Positions 55,368 through 64,000 of a stretch of 64,000 nt of DNA are shown one piece after another (positions within the stretch are counted from its first letter, which is position 1; each line of letters opens with the position of its first letter). Both the position numbers and the translations under genes were made by a program. Origin of the DNA: Corynebacterium sp. (GTDB lineage: Bacteria > Actinomycetota > Actinomycetes > Mycobacteriales > Mycobacteriaceae); assembly GCF_022712195.1 (NCBI RefSeq), contig NZ_JALAGY010000076.1, positions 55,477 through 119,476 of the forward strand. Direction: 5' to 3'. The notes beneath the pieces are model-generated. The model did no database searches. It worked only from the letters and a program-made list of their open reading frames with translations, and had not been told where the DNA came from.

Positions 55368-56858
55368 TCACTCCGCAGCGACGTAGGGTGTGACCGCACG
55401 GGCGGCACGCAGCCGTGCCAGCGTGGATTCCCGGCCCAGCAGCTCCATCGACTCGAACAGCGGCGGCGAGACCGCTGCCCCGGAGACAGCTACTCGCAGC
55501 GCCCCGTATGCCTTGCGCGGCTTGAGCCCCATCGTCTCGATCAGACGCGCGGAGAGCGCAGCCTCGATCGTCGCGGTGACGAACTCCGCCTCGTCGATGC
55601 GCTCCACCTCCTCGACAGCCGCGTCAAGGACCTCGACGGCGTCCTCCTTGAGGTTCTTCTTCGCCGCCTTGGGGTCGAGCTCGAGGTCCCCGTCCGCCGT
55701 CACAAGGAAGCGCAGCAGTCCGTCGGCGTCCCCGAGAGTCTTGATCCGGGTCTGCACCAGTTCCGCGGCGAAGGCGAACTTGTCGTCCGGGTAGTCCGCC
55801 GGGAATCCCTTGTACTCCTCCAGGTAGCTGCGCAGCCGGGCGGTGAAGTCCCCGAGGTCCAGCAGCCTGATGTGGTCGGCGTTGAGCGCCTCGAGCTTCT
55901 TCTGGTCGAAGCGGGCGGGGTTGGGCTTCACGTCGGCCACGTCGAAGTTCGCCACCAGCTGGTCCACACCGAAGACGTCCTCGTCCGCGGAGAGGGACCA
56001 CCCCAGCAGGGAGAGGTAGTTCAGCATGCCCTCCGGGATGATGCCGTTGTCCCGGTGGTTGAACAGGTTGGACTCCGGGTCACGCTTGGACAACTTCTTG
56101 TTGCCCTCCCCCATCACGAACGGCAGGTGCCCGAAGACCGGCGTCGACTCCGCCACACCGATGCGCACCAACGCCTCGTAGAGGGCGAGCTGACGCGGGG
56201 TGGACGGCAGCAGGTCCTCGCCACGCAGAACGTGGGTGATCTTCATCAGGGCATCGTCCACCGGATTGACCAGGGTGTACAGCGGCTGCCCGTTCGAGCG
56301 CGCGACGACGAAGTCCGGCACGGTCGACCCGTCGACGACCATCTCGCCGCGGACCAGGTCGGTCCAGGTCCAGGTCTTCTGCTGCATACGCAGGCGCCAC
56401 ACCGGGGACCGCCCCTCGGCCTCGAAGGCGGCGACCTGCTCTGCGGTCAGGTCCCGGTCGAAGTTGTCGTAGCCGAGTTTCGGGTCCCGCCCGGCGGCAC
56501 GGTGGCGCTCCTCGACCTCCTCGGCCGTGGAGTAGGCCGGGTAGACGTCGCCCGAGGCCTTGAGCTTCTCCAGCACCTCCGAGTAGATCTCCGTACGCTG
56601 CGACTGCCGGTAGGGGCCGTGGGGGCCGCCGGGCTCGCCCACACCCTCGTCCCAGTCCAGGCCGAGCCAGGTCAGGGAGTCGACGATGGCCTCATAGGAC
56701 TCCTCGGAGTCCCGGGCGGCGTCGGTGTCCTCGATCCGGAACACCAGTGTGCCGCCGGTGTGCCGGGCGTAGGCCCAGTTGAACAGTGCGGTGCGGACCA
56801 TACCGACGTGCGGGGTTCCGGTCGGCGAGGGGCAGAAACGTACGCGAACTTCACTCAT
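55368..56858 (-). CDS. gltX: Glutamyl-tRNA synthetase
   Basis: The 496-residue class I synthetase charges tRNA-Glu, and may mischarge tRNA-Gln for the transamidation route. Seen are the HIGH-type motif in [30 protein letters not shown], the KMSKS-type KLSKRDP (about 255), and the C-terminal anticodon-binding helices. It lies just upstream of tRNA-Gln and tRNA-Glu in the same direction, the arrangement known for actinobacteria. Confidence 0.97.
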   Translation of the reverse strand: MSEVRVRFCPSPTGTPHVGMVRTALFNWAYARHTGGTLVFRIEDTDAARDSEESYEAIVDSLTWLGLDWDEGVGEPGGPHGPYRQSQRTEIYSEVLEKLKASGDVYPAYSTAEEVEERHRAAGRDPKLGYDNFDRDLTAEQVAAFEAEGRSPVWRLRMQQKTWTWTDLVRGEMVVDGSTVPDFVVARSNGQPLYTLVNPVDDALMKITHVLRGEDLLPSTPRQLALYEALVRIGVAESTPVFGHLPFVMGEGNKKLSKRDPESNLFNHRDNGIIPEGMLNYLSLLGWSLSADEDVFGVDQLVANFDVADVKPNPARFDQKKLEALNADHIRLLDLGDFTARLRSYLEEYKGFPADYPDDKFAFAAELVQTRIKTLGDADGLLRFLVTADGDLELDPKAAKKNLKEDAVEVLDAAVEEVERIDEAEFVTATIEAALSARLIETMGLKPRKAYGALRVAVSGAAVSPPLFESMELLGRESTLARLRAARAVTPYVAAE

Positions 56859-56869
56859 GGTGTCCTATT

Positions 56870-57619
56870 TCACCACATCCACTCCCCCGCCACGTCCCCG
56901 GAGTACCCGGCGGCCCGCAGCGCACCCACCCAGTCGGCCAGCGGCAACCGGCCGGTCCCCGGTGCTCCCCGCCCAGGGTCGTCGGCGATCTGGACGTGCG
57001 CCGGGGCCACCGCCCGGTCGGTGCTCTCCAGGCTCTCCAGGCTCTCCAGGCTCTCCAGCCACGCCGGGACGTCGTCGGTCTGGCTGAGATGCCACAGGTC
57101 CGCGAGCAATGCAGTGTTGGCGATGCTGGTGACCACCCCACGGGCGTCGGCCACGGTGGTGACCGGGTAGTCGTCCAGACCGGCACTGGGCTCGATCAGG
57201 ACCGTGCCCTGACCCCTCCCGGATGCGGTGTGCGCCACCGCGGCGATGTTGTCGAGCTGGTCGGGACCGAGCCGGCGCCCGCCCCGGCCGACGAGCAGGT
57301 TGAACCGGTCCGCCCCGGTGGCGTCGGCGAGCCGGGACATGGCGTCGAGGTGCGGTCGGCTCAGCGGCCCACGGTGCAGGACGCCCCGGTCGCCCGCCGG
57401 GAGATCCCCTCCCCAGTAGTTCACCGCGACGAGGGTGAGGCCGCGGCGGTCGAGCTCGGCCACCAGGTCGTCGATGTCACGCCCGGCGGGTTCAGGGGTG
57501 GTCCACGGCCACCACAGCTCGATCCGGTCCAGGCCGAGGGCGTCGGCCCTGCCCAGGTCGGGGTCCCCCTGCGGTCTGCCGATCGAGCAGTTCACGACGG
57601 TGGCCAGCTGCGGTGACAT
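56870..57619 (-). CDS. TIM-barrel sugar isomerase/AP-endonuclease-2-family protein
   Basis: The 249-residue product resembles hydroxypyruvate isomerase-type proteins of the xylose isomerase-like TIM-barrel superfamily. It has strands IELWWPWTTPEP, TLVAVNYWGGDLPAGDRGVL, RFNLLVGRGG, GTVLIEPSAGLDDYPV, LLADLWHLSQ and HVQIADDPGRGAPGTG, and ends YSGDVAGEWMW. ATG 57619 has GGAGG eight bases upstream. A Glu/Ser repeat LESLESLESLES (9-bp repeat at 57024-57059) lies in an exposed loop. Substrate not known. Confidence 0.75.
   Translation of the reverse strand: MSPQLATVVNCSIGRPQGDPDLGRADALGLDRIELWWPWTTPEPAGRDIDDLVAELDRRGLTLVAVNYWGGDLPAGDRGVLHRGPLSRPHLDAMSRLADATGADRFNLLVGRGGRRLGPDQLDNIAAVAHTASGRGQGTVLIEPSAGLDDYPVTTVADARGVVTSIANTALLADLWHLSQTDDVPAWLESLESLESLESTDRAVAPAHVQIADDPGRGAPGTGRLPLADWVGALRAAGYSGDVAGEWMW
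57024..57059 (-). repeat. In-frame 9-bp tandem repeat (four copies)
   Basis: The unit ctctccagg is repeated four times without interruption (the last copy ends in c) and encodes Leu-Glu-Ser on the minus strand in the TIM-barrel protein. Copy-number change keeps the frame. Confidence 0.9.
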
Positions 57620-57719
57620 CGGTGTCGCCTCCAATCTTCAGGGGACCTCCCCCTCGTCCGGGTGCCGGATACGCCAATGTACCTGCCGCCACGGGCCGGC
57701 ATCAGCGAGAATACGGGGC

Positions 57720-58490
57720 ATGGCTGAATCTGGATCACCGCAGAGCCCTGACCCCCGTCCCGCCGCCGGTGTCGTCGCCGTCACCGGTGCCGGTGGAGGA
57801 CTCGGCCGGACGTTCTGCGTCGCCCTCGCCGCCGCGGGGTGGACCGTCGCCGCGCTGGGGCGTACCCGCGCGACCCTGGAGGAGACCGTCACCGCCTGCA
57901 CGGGGGACGGTCACCTCACCGTGGTCTGCGACGTGACCGACGAGGCGTCGGTCACCGCCGCCGTCGACCACCTCACCGGCCGCCTCGGCGGGCTGGACCT
58001 GCTGGTGAACAACGCCGGCGTCCCCGGTGCGACGGGCCGGATCGACACCGTGGACCCCGCCGCCTTCGAGGAGACGGTACGCACGAACCTCACCGGCACC
58101 TTCCTGTGCACCCGTGCGGCCTTCGCGTGGATGGCCGCGCACGGTGGCGGACGGATCATCAACAACGGCTCCATCGCCGCCCACGCCCCTCGTGCCGGCG
58201 CCGCCGCCTACGCAGCGTCGAAGGCCGCGGTGGCGTCGCTGACCGTCTCCACGGCACTGGACGGACGGGACGTGGGGATCACCGCCACCGAACTCGACAT
58301 CGGCAACGCCCGGACCCCGTTGCTGGAGACCTTCACCACCGGCTCCTCCTGCGGCACCTCCCCCGAGCCCACCTTCGACGCCACCGAGGCCGGCCGTCTA
58401 CTGGTCAGCGTGGCGCAGATGCCGCCCGGGGTGAGCGTGGACCGGATCACCGTGACCGCCGCGGGCATGCCGTACCTGGGTCGCGGCTGA
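57720..58490 (+). CDS. Short-chain dehydrogenase/reductase
   Basis: The 256-residue classical SDR has the cofactor glycine motif GAGGGLG near residue 24, DVTDEASV, LVNNAGVPGATG, catalytic Ser in NNGSIAAHAP and the YxxxK in YAASK. It ends with a short beta strand (ITVTAAGMPYLGRG). The Asp-less second strand (AALGRTRATLEE) suggests NADP rather than NAD. It is divergent from the TIM-barrel gene, but pairing by operon is not possible. Substrate unknown. Confidence 0.88.
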   Translation: MAESGSPQSPDPRPAAGVVAVTGAGGGLGRTFCVALAAAGWTVAALGRTRATLEETVTACTGDGHLTVVCDVTDEASVTAAVDHLTGRLGGLDLLVNNAGVPGATGRIDTVDPAAFEETVRTNLTGTFLCTRAAFAWMAAHGGGRIINNGSIAAHAPRAGAAAYAASKAAVASLTVSTALDGRDVGITATELDIGNARTPLLETFTTGSSCGTSPEPTFDATEAGRLLVSVAQMPPGVSVDRITVTAAGMPYLGRG

Positions 58491-58566
58491 ATACCGGGGC
58501 CGTGTCCCCCGCCCTCGTGCGCCCGGTAATTTCTGTTTGTTTCCCACCCCTGAGTACGGTGGTTAT

Positions 58567-59709
58567 GTGATCAATAACGATCGCCCGTCAACAGCGCCGG
58601 ACTTCCTCCTCTCCCGCGCGTCGGGCAGTATCCGCACCCAGGGGACACGCGCGTCCTTCCCCGATCCGTTCGAGGCTGCGACGGCACTGCGTGACGGCAG
58701 TGCGCGCCTGGTCGTCGGTGCCGTGCCCTTCGACACCGCCAACCGCGCGGCCCTGACCGTCCCGGGGACGGTCGTGGAGACCGAGGGGCCGCTGGAACCG
58801 CCCGCCTACTACCGCGGCCGGGAGCTCGGCGACCAGCTGGAGGTCGTCAACGTCCACCCGTTGACCAGCTCAGATGAGCACCAGTCGACGGTGGCCGCCG
58901 CCATCGAGACGATGCACAACACACCGTTGCGCAAAGTGGTGCTCGCCCGTGCCGTGGACATCCAGTTCGCCGAGGAGGTCGACCCGCTGCTCATCGCCGC
59001 CCGGTTGATCGACCTGTCCGCCCACCGCGACGGCTTCGCCGTGGACCTCTCCGCCACGGGCCGGTCGGACGACCGCGGCACCATGCTCGTCGGATCGTCC
59101 CCCGAAGTGCTGGTCCGCAGGCGCGGGACCACCGTGGAGGCCCGCCCCCTGGCCGGGTCCGCCGCCCGCCTGGCCGACCGTCAGGCCGACGAGACTGTCG
59201 GGCGGATGCTGCGCGACTCCACCAAGGACCTCACCGAGCACGAACTCGTGGTGGACCACTACCGGCAGGTGCTCGGCGGGGTCTGCACGGAACTGTCGAT
59301 CCCGGACGCGCCGCAGCTGATCAAGACCAACGAGATGTGGCACCTGGCCACACCGGTGCGTGGCACACTACCCGACCTCAACTTCTCCGCCCTGGACCTG
59401 GCGCTGATGCTGCACCCGACGCCGGCGGTCGGCGGGACCCCCACCGACGCCGCGATCGGCATCATCGACGAGGTCGAGGAGCCGCGGTGCTTCTACGCCG
59501 GATTCGTCGGCTGGTGCAACGACGCAGGTGACGGCGAGTACATGGTCAGCATCCGCTGTGCGGAGGTGGCCGGGGCCACCGCGCGGGCGTGGGCCGGCGG
59601 CGGTGTGATCGCCTCGTCCTCTCCCTCAGCGGAGGCTGCGGAGACGACGGCGAAACTCCAGACCGCGCTGCGTGCACTCAACGTGCCCGCCGCGATGCGC
59701 GCGGTCTGA
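58567..59709 (+). CDS. Isochorismate synthase
   Basis: The enzyme converts chorismate to isochorismate for menaquinone or siderophores. The 380-residue product starts at GTG 58567 and belongs to the anthranilate synthase component I-like superfamily: LRKVVLARAVDI, VGSSPEVLVRRRGTTVEARPLAGS, DSTKDLTEHELVVDHY, IKTNEMWHLATPVRGTL, HPTPAVGGTP and ARAWAGGGVIASSSPSAEAAET with the acidic Mg ligands. It could be EntC or MenF; the family cannot be told apart here, and no men, ent or dhb gene is adjacent. Confidence 0.88.
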   Translation: MINNDRPSTAPDFLLSRASGSIRTQGTRASFPDPFEAATALRDGSARLVVGAVPFDTANRAALTVPGTVVETEGPLEPPAYYRGRELGDQLEVVNVHPLTSSDEHQSTVAAAIETMHNTPLRKVVLARAVDIQFAEEVDPLLIAARLIDLSAHRDGFAVDLSATGRSDDRGTMLVGSSPEVLVRRRGTTVEARPLAGSAARLADRQADETVGRMLRDSTKDLTEHELVVDHYRQVLGGVCTELSIPDAPQLIKTNEMWHLATPVRGTLPDLNFSALDLALMLHPTPAVGGTPTDAAIGIIDEVEEPRCFYAGFVGWCNDAGDGEYMVSIRCAEVAGATARAWAGGGVIASSSPSAEAAETTAKLQTALRALNVPAAMRAV

Positions 59710-59731
59710 GGAGGAGACCGGTCAGTACCGG

Positions 59732-60538
59732 TCAGTACGCCTCGACAGGGTTGACCAGGTGGCCGAGACCGGGGATCTCGATGTCGATCGTGTCACCCGG
59801 GACCATCTCGGCGGTGCCGGCCGGTGAGCCCGTGCAGATGACGTCGCCCGGCAGCAGGGTGAATGCCTGGGACACCCACTCCACGATCTCCGGGATCGAC
59901 TTGATCATCTGGTCGGAGTTGGAGTCCTGCTTGGTCTCCGTCTCCCCGTCGTGGGTCAGGTGGGCCTTGATAGGCAGGTTCGTCAGGTCTGCGAAGTCGG
60001 GGTCCGTCTCGATCCACGGCCCCAGCGGGCAGAAGCTGTCCAGGCCCTTCGCACGAGACCACTGGCCGTCGGCGAACTGCAGGTCCCGCGAGGAGACGTC
60101 GTTGACGATGGTGAACCCGAGGACGACGCTCTTCCAGTCGTCCCGCTTGACGTCCTTGCAGGGCTTGCCGATGACGATGGCGAGCTCACCCTCGAACTCC
60201 ACGCGGGTGGCCCACTCCGGCTTCCGGATCGGCGCACCGGTGCCCACCACGGCCGTCGGCGGCTTCAGGAACAGCGTCGGCGGCAGGTGCTCGGCGGACT
60301 TGTTGAAGACCTCCTTGACGTGGTCGGCGTAGTTACGGCCCACGGCGACGACCTTGGAGGGAAGGATCGGGGCGAGCAGGCGTACCTCGTCGAACGACCA
60401 GGTACGCCCGGTGAACTCAGGCTCCCCGAAAGGGTGGCCGGCGATCTCGCGGCAGGTTGCCCCGGTACCGTCGGCCTCTCCCCCCTCCAGCGTCACGAAG
60501 GCCATACCTTCAGGGTGTGCGATGCGCGAAATTCTCAT
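59732..60538 (-). CDS. FAH-family protein, Odx-like oxaloacetate decarboxylase
   Basis: The 268-residue product is a fumarylacetoacetate hydrolase-family enzyme: VVAVGRNYADHVKEV, LFLKPPTAVVGTGAPI, RVEFEGELAIVIGK with the metal-binding Glu residues, FTIVNDVSSRDLQFADGQWSRAKGLDSFCPLGPWIE, and TGSPAGTAEM. In C. glutamicum the homologue near gltX was shown to be an oxaloacetate decarboxylase (Odx). Sequence and location make it the orthologue, but other FAH activities are possible. ATG 60538 is preferred over the GTG two codons earlier. Confidence 0.85.
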   Translation of the reverse strand: MRISRIAHPEGMAFVTLEGGEADGTGATCREIAGHPFGEPEFTGRTWSFDEVRLLAPILPSKVVAVGRNYADHVKEVFNKSAEHLPPTLFLKPPTAVVGTGAPIRKPEWATRVEFEGELAIVIGKPCKDVKRDDWKSVVLGFTIVNDVSSRDLQFADGQWSRAKGLDSFCPLGPWIETDPDFADLTNLPIKAHLTHDGETETKQDSNSDQMIKSIPEIVEWVSQAFTLLPGDVICTGSPAGTAEMVPGDTIDIEIPGLGHLVNPVEAY

Positions 60539-60587
60539 GGTCACTTAGCTTACAGAGGAAAACAGGGGCCGCTGAGGCCGCCCCCGT

Positions 60588-61265
60588 CTATACTTGCGCG
60601 GACCGCAGCGTCGAATAGGGGGACCGGCCGTTCGCCGGGGAGGTCATCGCGAGGAAGAGTTCGGCACAGGACAATGCGTCCGTCACGGCCCGGTGCGGCG
60701 GGTAGGACGGCAGCCCGTACCGTTCACGGAGCCGTGGCAGCCGAAGATCCTCGCCGCGCGGGTGGACCAAGTCCCGTTCCATCCGGCGCCGCGCCAGGGC
60801 GTAGGTGTCCAGGGTGGGGACCGCCAACCCGGCACCGAACACCGACCGGCACGCCGCGGAGAGGAAGTCCTCCTCGATGGTGGCGAAGTGCGCCAGCATC
60901 GCCCGGCCCGCCAGAGCCTCGAGCAGCTCGGCGAGGGCGTCCTCCAGTGGGACACCGGCCTCGACCATGTCGTCGGTGAGACCGTGCACCGTGGCGGACT
61001 GGCCGACACCGTCGCCGTCGTCCTGGGCGCCGGAGATGACCACCTCACGGGCCCCGGCCAGGACGATCCGTGGCCCGTCCATCGGCACCCAGCCGATGGA
61101 CAGCAGACGGTCGGTGGCCAGGTCGAGTCCCGTCGCCTCGACGTCGACGGCGAGAATCGGGAGGTCCTCCAGCCGGGTGGAGCCCGACGGCGGGGCGACC
61201 CCGTAGAAATCCGCCAGCGCACCGGTGGCCCGTCGCCTCTCCCACAGTCTGCGCAGCCGGCTCAT
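60588..61265 (-). CDS. DnaQ-like 3'-5' exonuclease
   Basis: The 225-residue product has the three Exo motifs of the DEDDh family: Exo I ILAVDVEATGLD (with D-x-E), Exo II in MLAHFATIEEDFL after VHGLTDDMVEAG, and Exo III HRAVTDALSCAELF (H-x4-D). Its N-terminal 35 residues are basic. The ATG overlaps the stop of the DUF294 gene (ATGA), so both are made together. The conserved pair probably acts in a nucleotide-regulated process; the actual substrate is unknown. Confidence 0.9.
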   Translation of the reverse strand: MSRLRRLWERRRATGALADFYGVAPPSGSTRLEDLPILAVDVEATGLDLATDRLLSIGWVPMDGPRIVLAGAREVVISGAQDDGDGVGQSATVHGLTDDMVEAGVPLEDALAELLEALAGRAMLAHFATIEEDFLSAACRSVFGAGLAVPTLDTYALARRRMERDLVHPRGEDLRLPRLRERYGLPSYPPHRAVTDALSCAELFLAMTSPANGRSPYSTLRSAQV

Positions 61266-63229
61266 GTGTTCCTCACCGGGTACTTGACCGCCAGGGAGGT
61301 CTGGATGCCCTTGATGATGCCGAAGGCGTCGCGGAGATTCTCCCGGTCCAGTTTGCCCAGCGAGTCCGGGTCGATGCGGTAGTTCGCCTCCTCGCCGCTG
61401 CGCAACTGGCCGGCCTGGTGTCGCAGCGACAGGGCCTTGAGGAAGTTGAATGCCTCCGTGAGGTCGCGGGCGGCCTTCTGGGTCAGCACACCCTTGGCTG
61501 CGGCCTGGGCGAGCCGCTGGTGCGTACCCACCGCCTTGACACCTCCCATCAACGCGTACAACCGTGCGATCTGGACGATCGGCGCGGTGCCGCCGGCCTT
61601 GACGTCGAGGGTGTTCCGGTAGTCCCCGCCCCGCTGGACGACGAGGCCGCGGAAGATGCCCAGAGGTGTCTCCGTGCGTGCCGCCAGCGCGGCGAGTCGG
61701 GCGTGGAAGCGCGAGGAGCTGCGTGCCAGCGCCACCGAGTAGCGGTGGACCTGGTCGGCGAGCTCGCGCGCACCGTAGATCGGGCGCATGTCGAAGAAGG
61801 TCTGGGCGTTGAGCAACGCGTCCGGGTGCGGGGCGGTGACCCAGGTGTGGAAGGAGTCCTTCCACTGGTCGACCGTCATCCGCCAGGCGGGGTTCATCGC
61901 CATCATGTCGCCCGGGCACAGCCGCTGCCCCGCATCCCCGAGGCCGGTGCAGACCATCCGCCCGAGTTCGGCGAAGTACTCGCCGTGCAGGTCCTCGTCG
62001 TAGGAGTTGTGCAGGACCAGGCCGTTGTCCTGGTCCGAGGAGAAACCGACGGCGCGGCGAGCCTGGGACCCGAGCACGATGAACGCGTAGGGCACCGGTG
62101 GCGGGCCGAGCCTCTCCTCCGCCAGGACGAGCAGTCGCCGGGCCAGCGAGTCCAGGCACACGGTCAGGATCTCGCTGACCTCTTCGGCCGAGGCACCACG
62201 GCTGATGAAACCACTGGTCATCTCAGCGGTGTCCTTGACGATGCTGCGCATCTGCTCGGCGTCGGTGGCCTTGACCAGGTCGGCGGTCAGGTAGATCGGG
62301 TCGTTGCGCAGTGCACGCATGATGTCCGACGCCGAGATCACCCCCGTCACCCCGTCGCCCCCACCGTCCAGCCCGCCGACGACGGGCAAGTGGTGGACGC
62401 CCTGCTCACTCATCATGAGCATCGCCTCGAAGGCCGTGGTGTCGGCGGTGGTGGAGAACGGGTCACGGGTCATCACCCCGGACACCGGCGTGTCGGTGTC
62501 GACGCCCTCGGCGATCACCCGGTTGCGAAGGTCACGGTCGGTGATGATGCCGACCAGCTCATTGCCTGCCACCGGCGGCAGCAGGGACGCCACGCCCCCG
62601 CCGTCCGTGTCGTCCGTGTCGTCCGCGCCGTCCGCCGTGTCCGAGATCACCGGCAGACAGGAGATGCCGTTCTCGCTCATGAGCTGCGCCGCCTCACGAA
62701 CCGTCGCCTCACAGTGCACGGAGACCGGGTCACGGTCCACCAGGTCACCGACCCTGGTCCGTAGGGCGTCCGACCCGGAGCGCACGCTCAGTCTCTCCGC
62801 AGCGGCCCGGATGCGTTCGGAGACGCCGGCGAAGTAGCGGGCGACCTCGGGGTTGCGCTCGATCAGCCCGCGGACCTCCTCGCGCTCCATCGTGAGCAGG
62901 AGGCTGTCCTCGACGGCGATCATCGTGTAGCGCGACGGGCCGGGCTCCGCCCCGAAGCCGCCCTTCGTGACGATCGTGGAGTGCCCGAAGAACCGTCCGG
63001 TGCCCCGCCTGTCGAGCAGGACGTCCTGACTGTCGAGCACGTCGACGGCCCCTGAGCGGATCACGTACAGGGTGTCGTTGGGCTCCCCGGCGGTGATCAC
63101 CGTCTCGCCGCGGCGGACGTAGATGATCTCCATCTTGAAGGGCAGGGCGTCCAGCTCGTCGTCGGGAAGATGACTGAAGGGTTCGTGCTCGCTGAGGAAC
63201 TTCCGCACCTCGTCCAGTTCCACACTCAT
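61262..63229 (-). CDS. cNMP-binding/CBS/DUF294 nucleotidyltransferase-like protein
   Basis: The 655-residue product has an N-terminal cyclic-nucleotide-binding domain (about 5-130), two CBS domains (about 155-300; DRDPVSVHCEATVREAAQLM and MTRDPFSTTADTTAFEAML) separated by an Asp/Gly-rich insert, then DUF294 with the nucleotidyltransferase-like core FIVLGSQARRAVGFSSDQDNGLVL (GSxxR...DxD-type with the D-Q-D triad), and a C-terminal DUF294_C helical domain. Such proteins sense adenosine or cyclic nucleotides. ATG 63229 is preferred to the TTG three codons upstream. Confidence 0.9.
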   Translation of the reverse strand: MSVELDEVRKFLSEHEPFSHLPDDELDALPFKMEIIYVRRGETVITAGEPNDTLYVIRSGAVDVLDSQDVLLDRRGTGRFFGHSTIVTKGGFGAEPGPSRYTMIAVEDSLLLTMEREEVRGLIERNPEVARYFAGVSERIRAAAERLSVRSGSDALRTRVGDLVDRDPVSVHCEATVREAAQLMSENGISCLPVISDTADGADDTDDTDGGGVASLLPPVAGNELVGIITDRDLRNRVIAEGVDTDTPVSGVMTRDPFSTTADTTAFEAMLMMSEQGVHHLPVVGGLDGGGDGVTGVISASDIMRALRNDPIYLTADLVKATDAEQMRSIVKDTAEMTSGFISRGASAEEVSEILTVCLDSLARRLLVLAEERLGPPPVPYAFIVLGSQARRAVGFSSDQDNGLVLHNSYDEDLHGEYFAELGRMVCTGLGDAGQRLCPGDMMAMNPAWRMTVDQWKDSFHTWVTAPHPDALLNAQTFFDMRPIYGARELADQVHRYSVALARSSSRFHARLAALAARTETPLGIFRGLVVQRGGDYRNTLDVKAGGTAPIVQIARLYALMGGVKAVGTHQRLAQAAAKGVLTQKAARDLTEAFNFLKALSLRHQAGQLRSGEEANYRIDPDSLGKLDRENLRDAFGIIKGIQTSLAVKYPVRNT

Positions 63230-63320
63230 GGTCGGCAAGTCTATGGACCGGCGGCCGGACGCCGCCCGGCCAGCCCCGATCCGGGGGTATATGCAACAAG
63301 TTTCACATCAATCCGTGTGC

Positions 63321-63350
63321 TAATCCCGCCAGGCGCTGTGACCTGGATTA
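63321..63350 (+). promoter_or_regulatory. Possible PadR operator (inverted repeat)
   Basis: TAATCCCGCCAGG and CCTGGATTA flank GCGCTGTGA in the 132-base divergent region, giving CCAGG-N8-CCTGG with extra TAATC/GATTA at the outer edge. It lies 12 bases before the PadR ATG, where autoregulation by a PadR protein would act. The classical PadR box ATGT-N8-ACAT is not seen. Confidence 0.4.
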
Positions 63351-63361
63351 CCCTGTCTGGC

Positions 63362-63946
63362 ATGGCACTGGAACACGCGATCATGATCTCCCTGGCCGAA
63401 CGGCCGGGGACCGGTTATGAGCTGGGACGACAGTTCGCCACATCCCTGGGCCACTTCTGGCCCGCCACCCGACAGCAGATCTACCGCACCCTCGCCCGGC
63501 TGCACGACGACGGACTGGTGACATGTCGCGATGTCGCCCAGGACGGCCGGCCGGACAAGAAGATCTACACCCTCGCCCCCGCCGGGAGGACGGCGCTGCA
63601 CGACTGGATCTCCGAACCGTCCGAGCTGATGAAGATCCGCGACGACCTGTCGGTGAAGATCCGCGGCGCCGAGCACGGGGACCTCGGCGACGTCCTCGCC
63701 GACATCGGCAGGCACCGGGACGCCCACCGGGAACGGCTCCGGCTCTACCGCAGCTACGAACGCACCCAGTTCCCCGAAGTCGCCGACGCCGCACCCGGCG
63801 CGCTCACCGGACGACGGCTGCACCAGCACCTCGTCCTGCGCCTGGGCATCCGGCTGGAGCACACGTTCGTGGACTGGTGCACCGAAGTACTCGACGCGCT
63901 CTCCCCCGACACCCACGACACCCACGACAACCGAGAAGGACAGTGA
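63362..63946 (+). CDS. PadR-family transcriptional regulator
   Basis: The 194-residue product has the PadR winged helix at residues 1-85: MALEHAIMISLAERPGTGYEL, HFWPATRQQIYRTLARLHDDGLV and GRPDKKIYTLAPAGRTAL. A C-terminal dimerisation helix region (Vir_C-like, about 100-185; RDAHRERLRLYRSYERTQFP) follows. It ends with Asp-Thr-His repeats (DTHDTHDN). PadR proteins often repress an efflux or detoxification gene next door, and the gene starting at 63953 may be the target. Confidence 0.9.
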   Translation: MALEHAIMISLAERPGTGYELGRQFATSLGHFWPATRQQIYRTLARLHDDGLVTCRDVAQDGRPDKKIYTLAPAGRTALHDWISEPSELMKIRDDLSVKIRGAEHGDLGDVLADIGRHRDAHRERLRLYRSYERTQFPEVADAAPGALTGRRLHQHLVLRLGIRLEHTFVDWCTEVLDALSPDTHDTHDNREGQ

Positions 63947-63952
63947 ACCCCC

Positions 63953-64000
63953 GTGACAGACTCAGTGACGACCCCGCGCCCCTCCGCCGACTCCCCGTAC
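63953..64000 (+). CDS. Start of an unidentified gene after padR (partial)
   Basis: The visible 16 codons (from GTG 63953, encoding VTDSVTTPRPSADSPY) begin seven bases after the PadR stop, with AGAAGGA upstream. The start is plausible, but the product runs off the right edge. A transporter or enzyme controlled by the PadR protein is expected from family habit, not from this sequence. Confidence 0.4.
   Translation, partial: MTDSVTTPRPSADSPY

Noticed and set aside
60588-62159. 523-aa minus-strand frame joined to the exonuclease
   Set aside because: The first 298 residues are Pro/Arg-rich shadow of the DUF294 gene. The ATG at 61265 overlapping the DUF294 stop is the real start.

Overview
The window is high-GC actinobacterial DNA and almost certainly comes from a Corynebacterium or a very close relative. 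The evidence is the core gene order acyP-smc-(large orphan)-ftsY-amtB-ffh-rpsP-gdhA-rimM-trmD-tex-rplS, a SepIVA-type DivIVA protein next to DUF177/rnc/mutM, an LtbR-type IclR regulator divergent from leuCD, an Odx-type FAH protein near gltX, and a remnant of an antigen-85/corynomycolyltransferase gene. No species is assigned.

Region 1 (1 to about 9750) is the right end of an integrated temperate phage. A leftward early operon (5705 to beyond position 1) consists of tightly overlapping genes: an excisionase-like protein, small HTH and membrane proteins, a YqaJ-type exonuclease, SSB, an HTH replication-type protein, a RusA resolvase and several orphans. It is preceded by a 485-base leader that carries, in transcript order, a degenerate tRNA-like cloverleaf, a motif resembling the antitermination leader of actinobacterial rRNA operons, and a strong palindromic fold. 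Divergent from it is the lysogeny cassette: HTH repressor, ImmA/IrrE metallopeptidase, a secreted lipoprotein and a tyrosine integrase. The intergenic switch has TGGCA half-sites lying between the -35 and -10 of the leftward promoter. The integrase abuts a mycolyltransferase gene that lacks its 3' end, so the phage appears to have inserted into that gene. The same gene also has a frameshift in a run of seven G.

Region 2 (10.4-31.9 kb) is mostly leftward core machinery: ribosomal proteins L19 and S16, TrmD, RimM, Tex, the SRP GTPases Ffh and FtsY, SMC, and nitrogen genes gdhA and amtB. A 1,229-residue protein of unknown function lies just downstream of smc.

Region 3 (31.9-47.7 kb) continues leftward with transport, DNA repair and cell division or cofactor genes: AGCS symporter, mutM, rnc, DUF177, sepIVA, coaD, rsmD, a biotin-carrier peptide, recG, a DhaL/FakA-like protein, ung, thiL, ddl and gpsA. 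Rightward exceptions are a small membrane protein and a duplicated-DUF3515 lipid-anchored or membrane protein.

Region 4 (47.7-64 kb) holds mutT1, a VOC protein, leuCD with divergent ltbR, two identical tRNA-Glu genes that flank a two-gene cassette, tRNA-Gln, gltX, a TIM-barrel isomerase, an SDR, isochorismate synthase, an Odx/FAH protein, a DnaQ-like exonuclease coupled to a cNMP/CBS/DUF294 protein, and a PadR regulator. No CRISPR array, insertion sequence or rRNA gene was seen.
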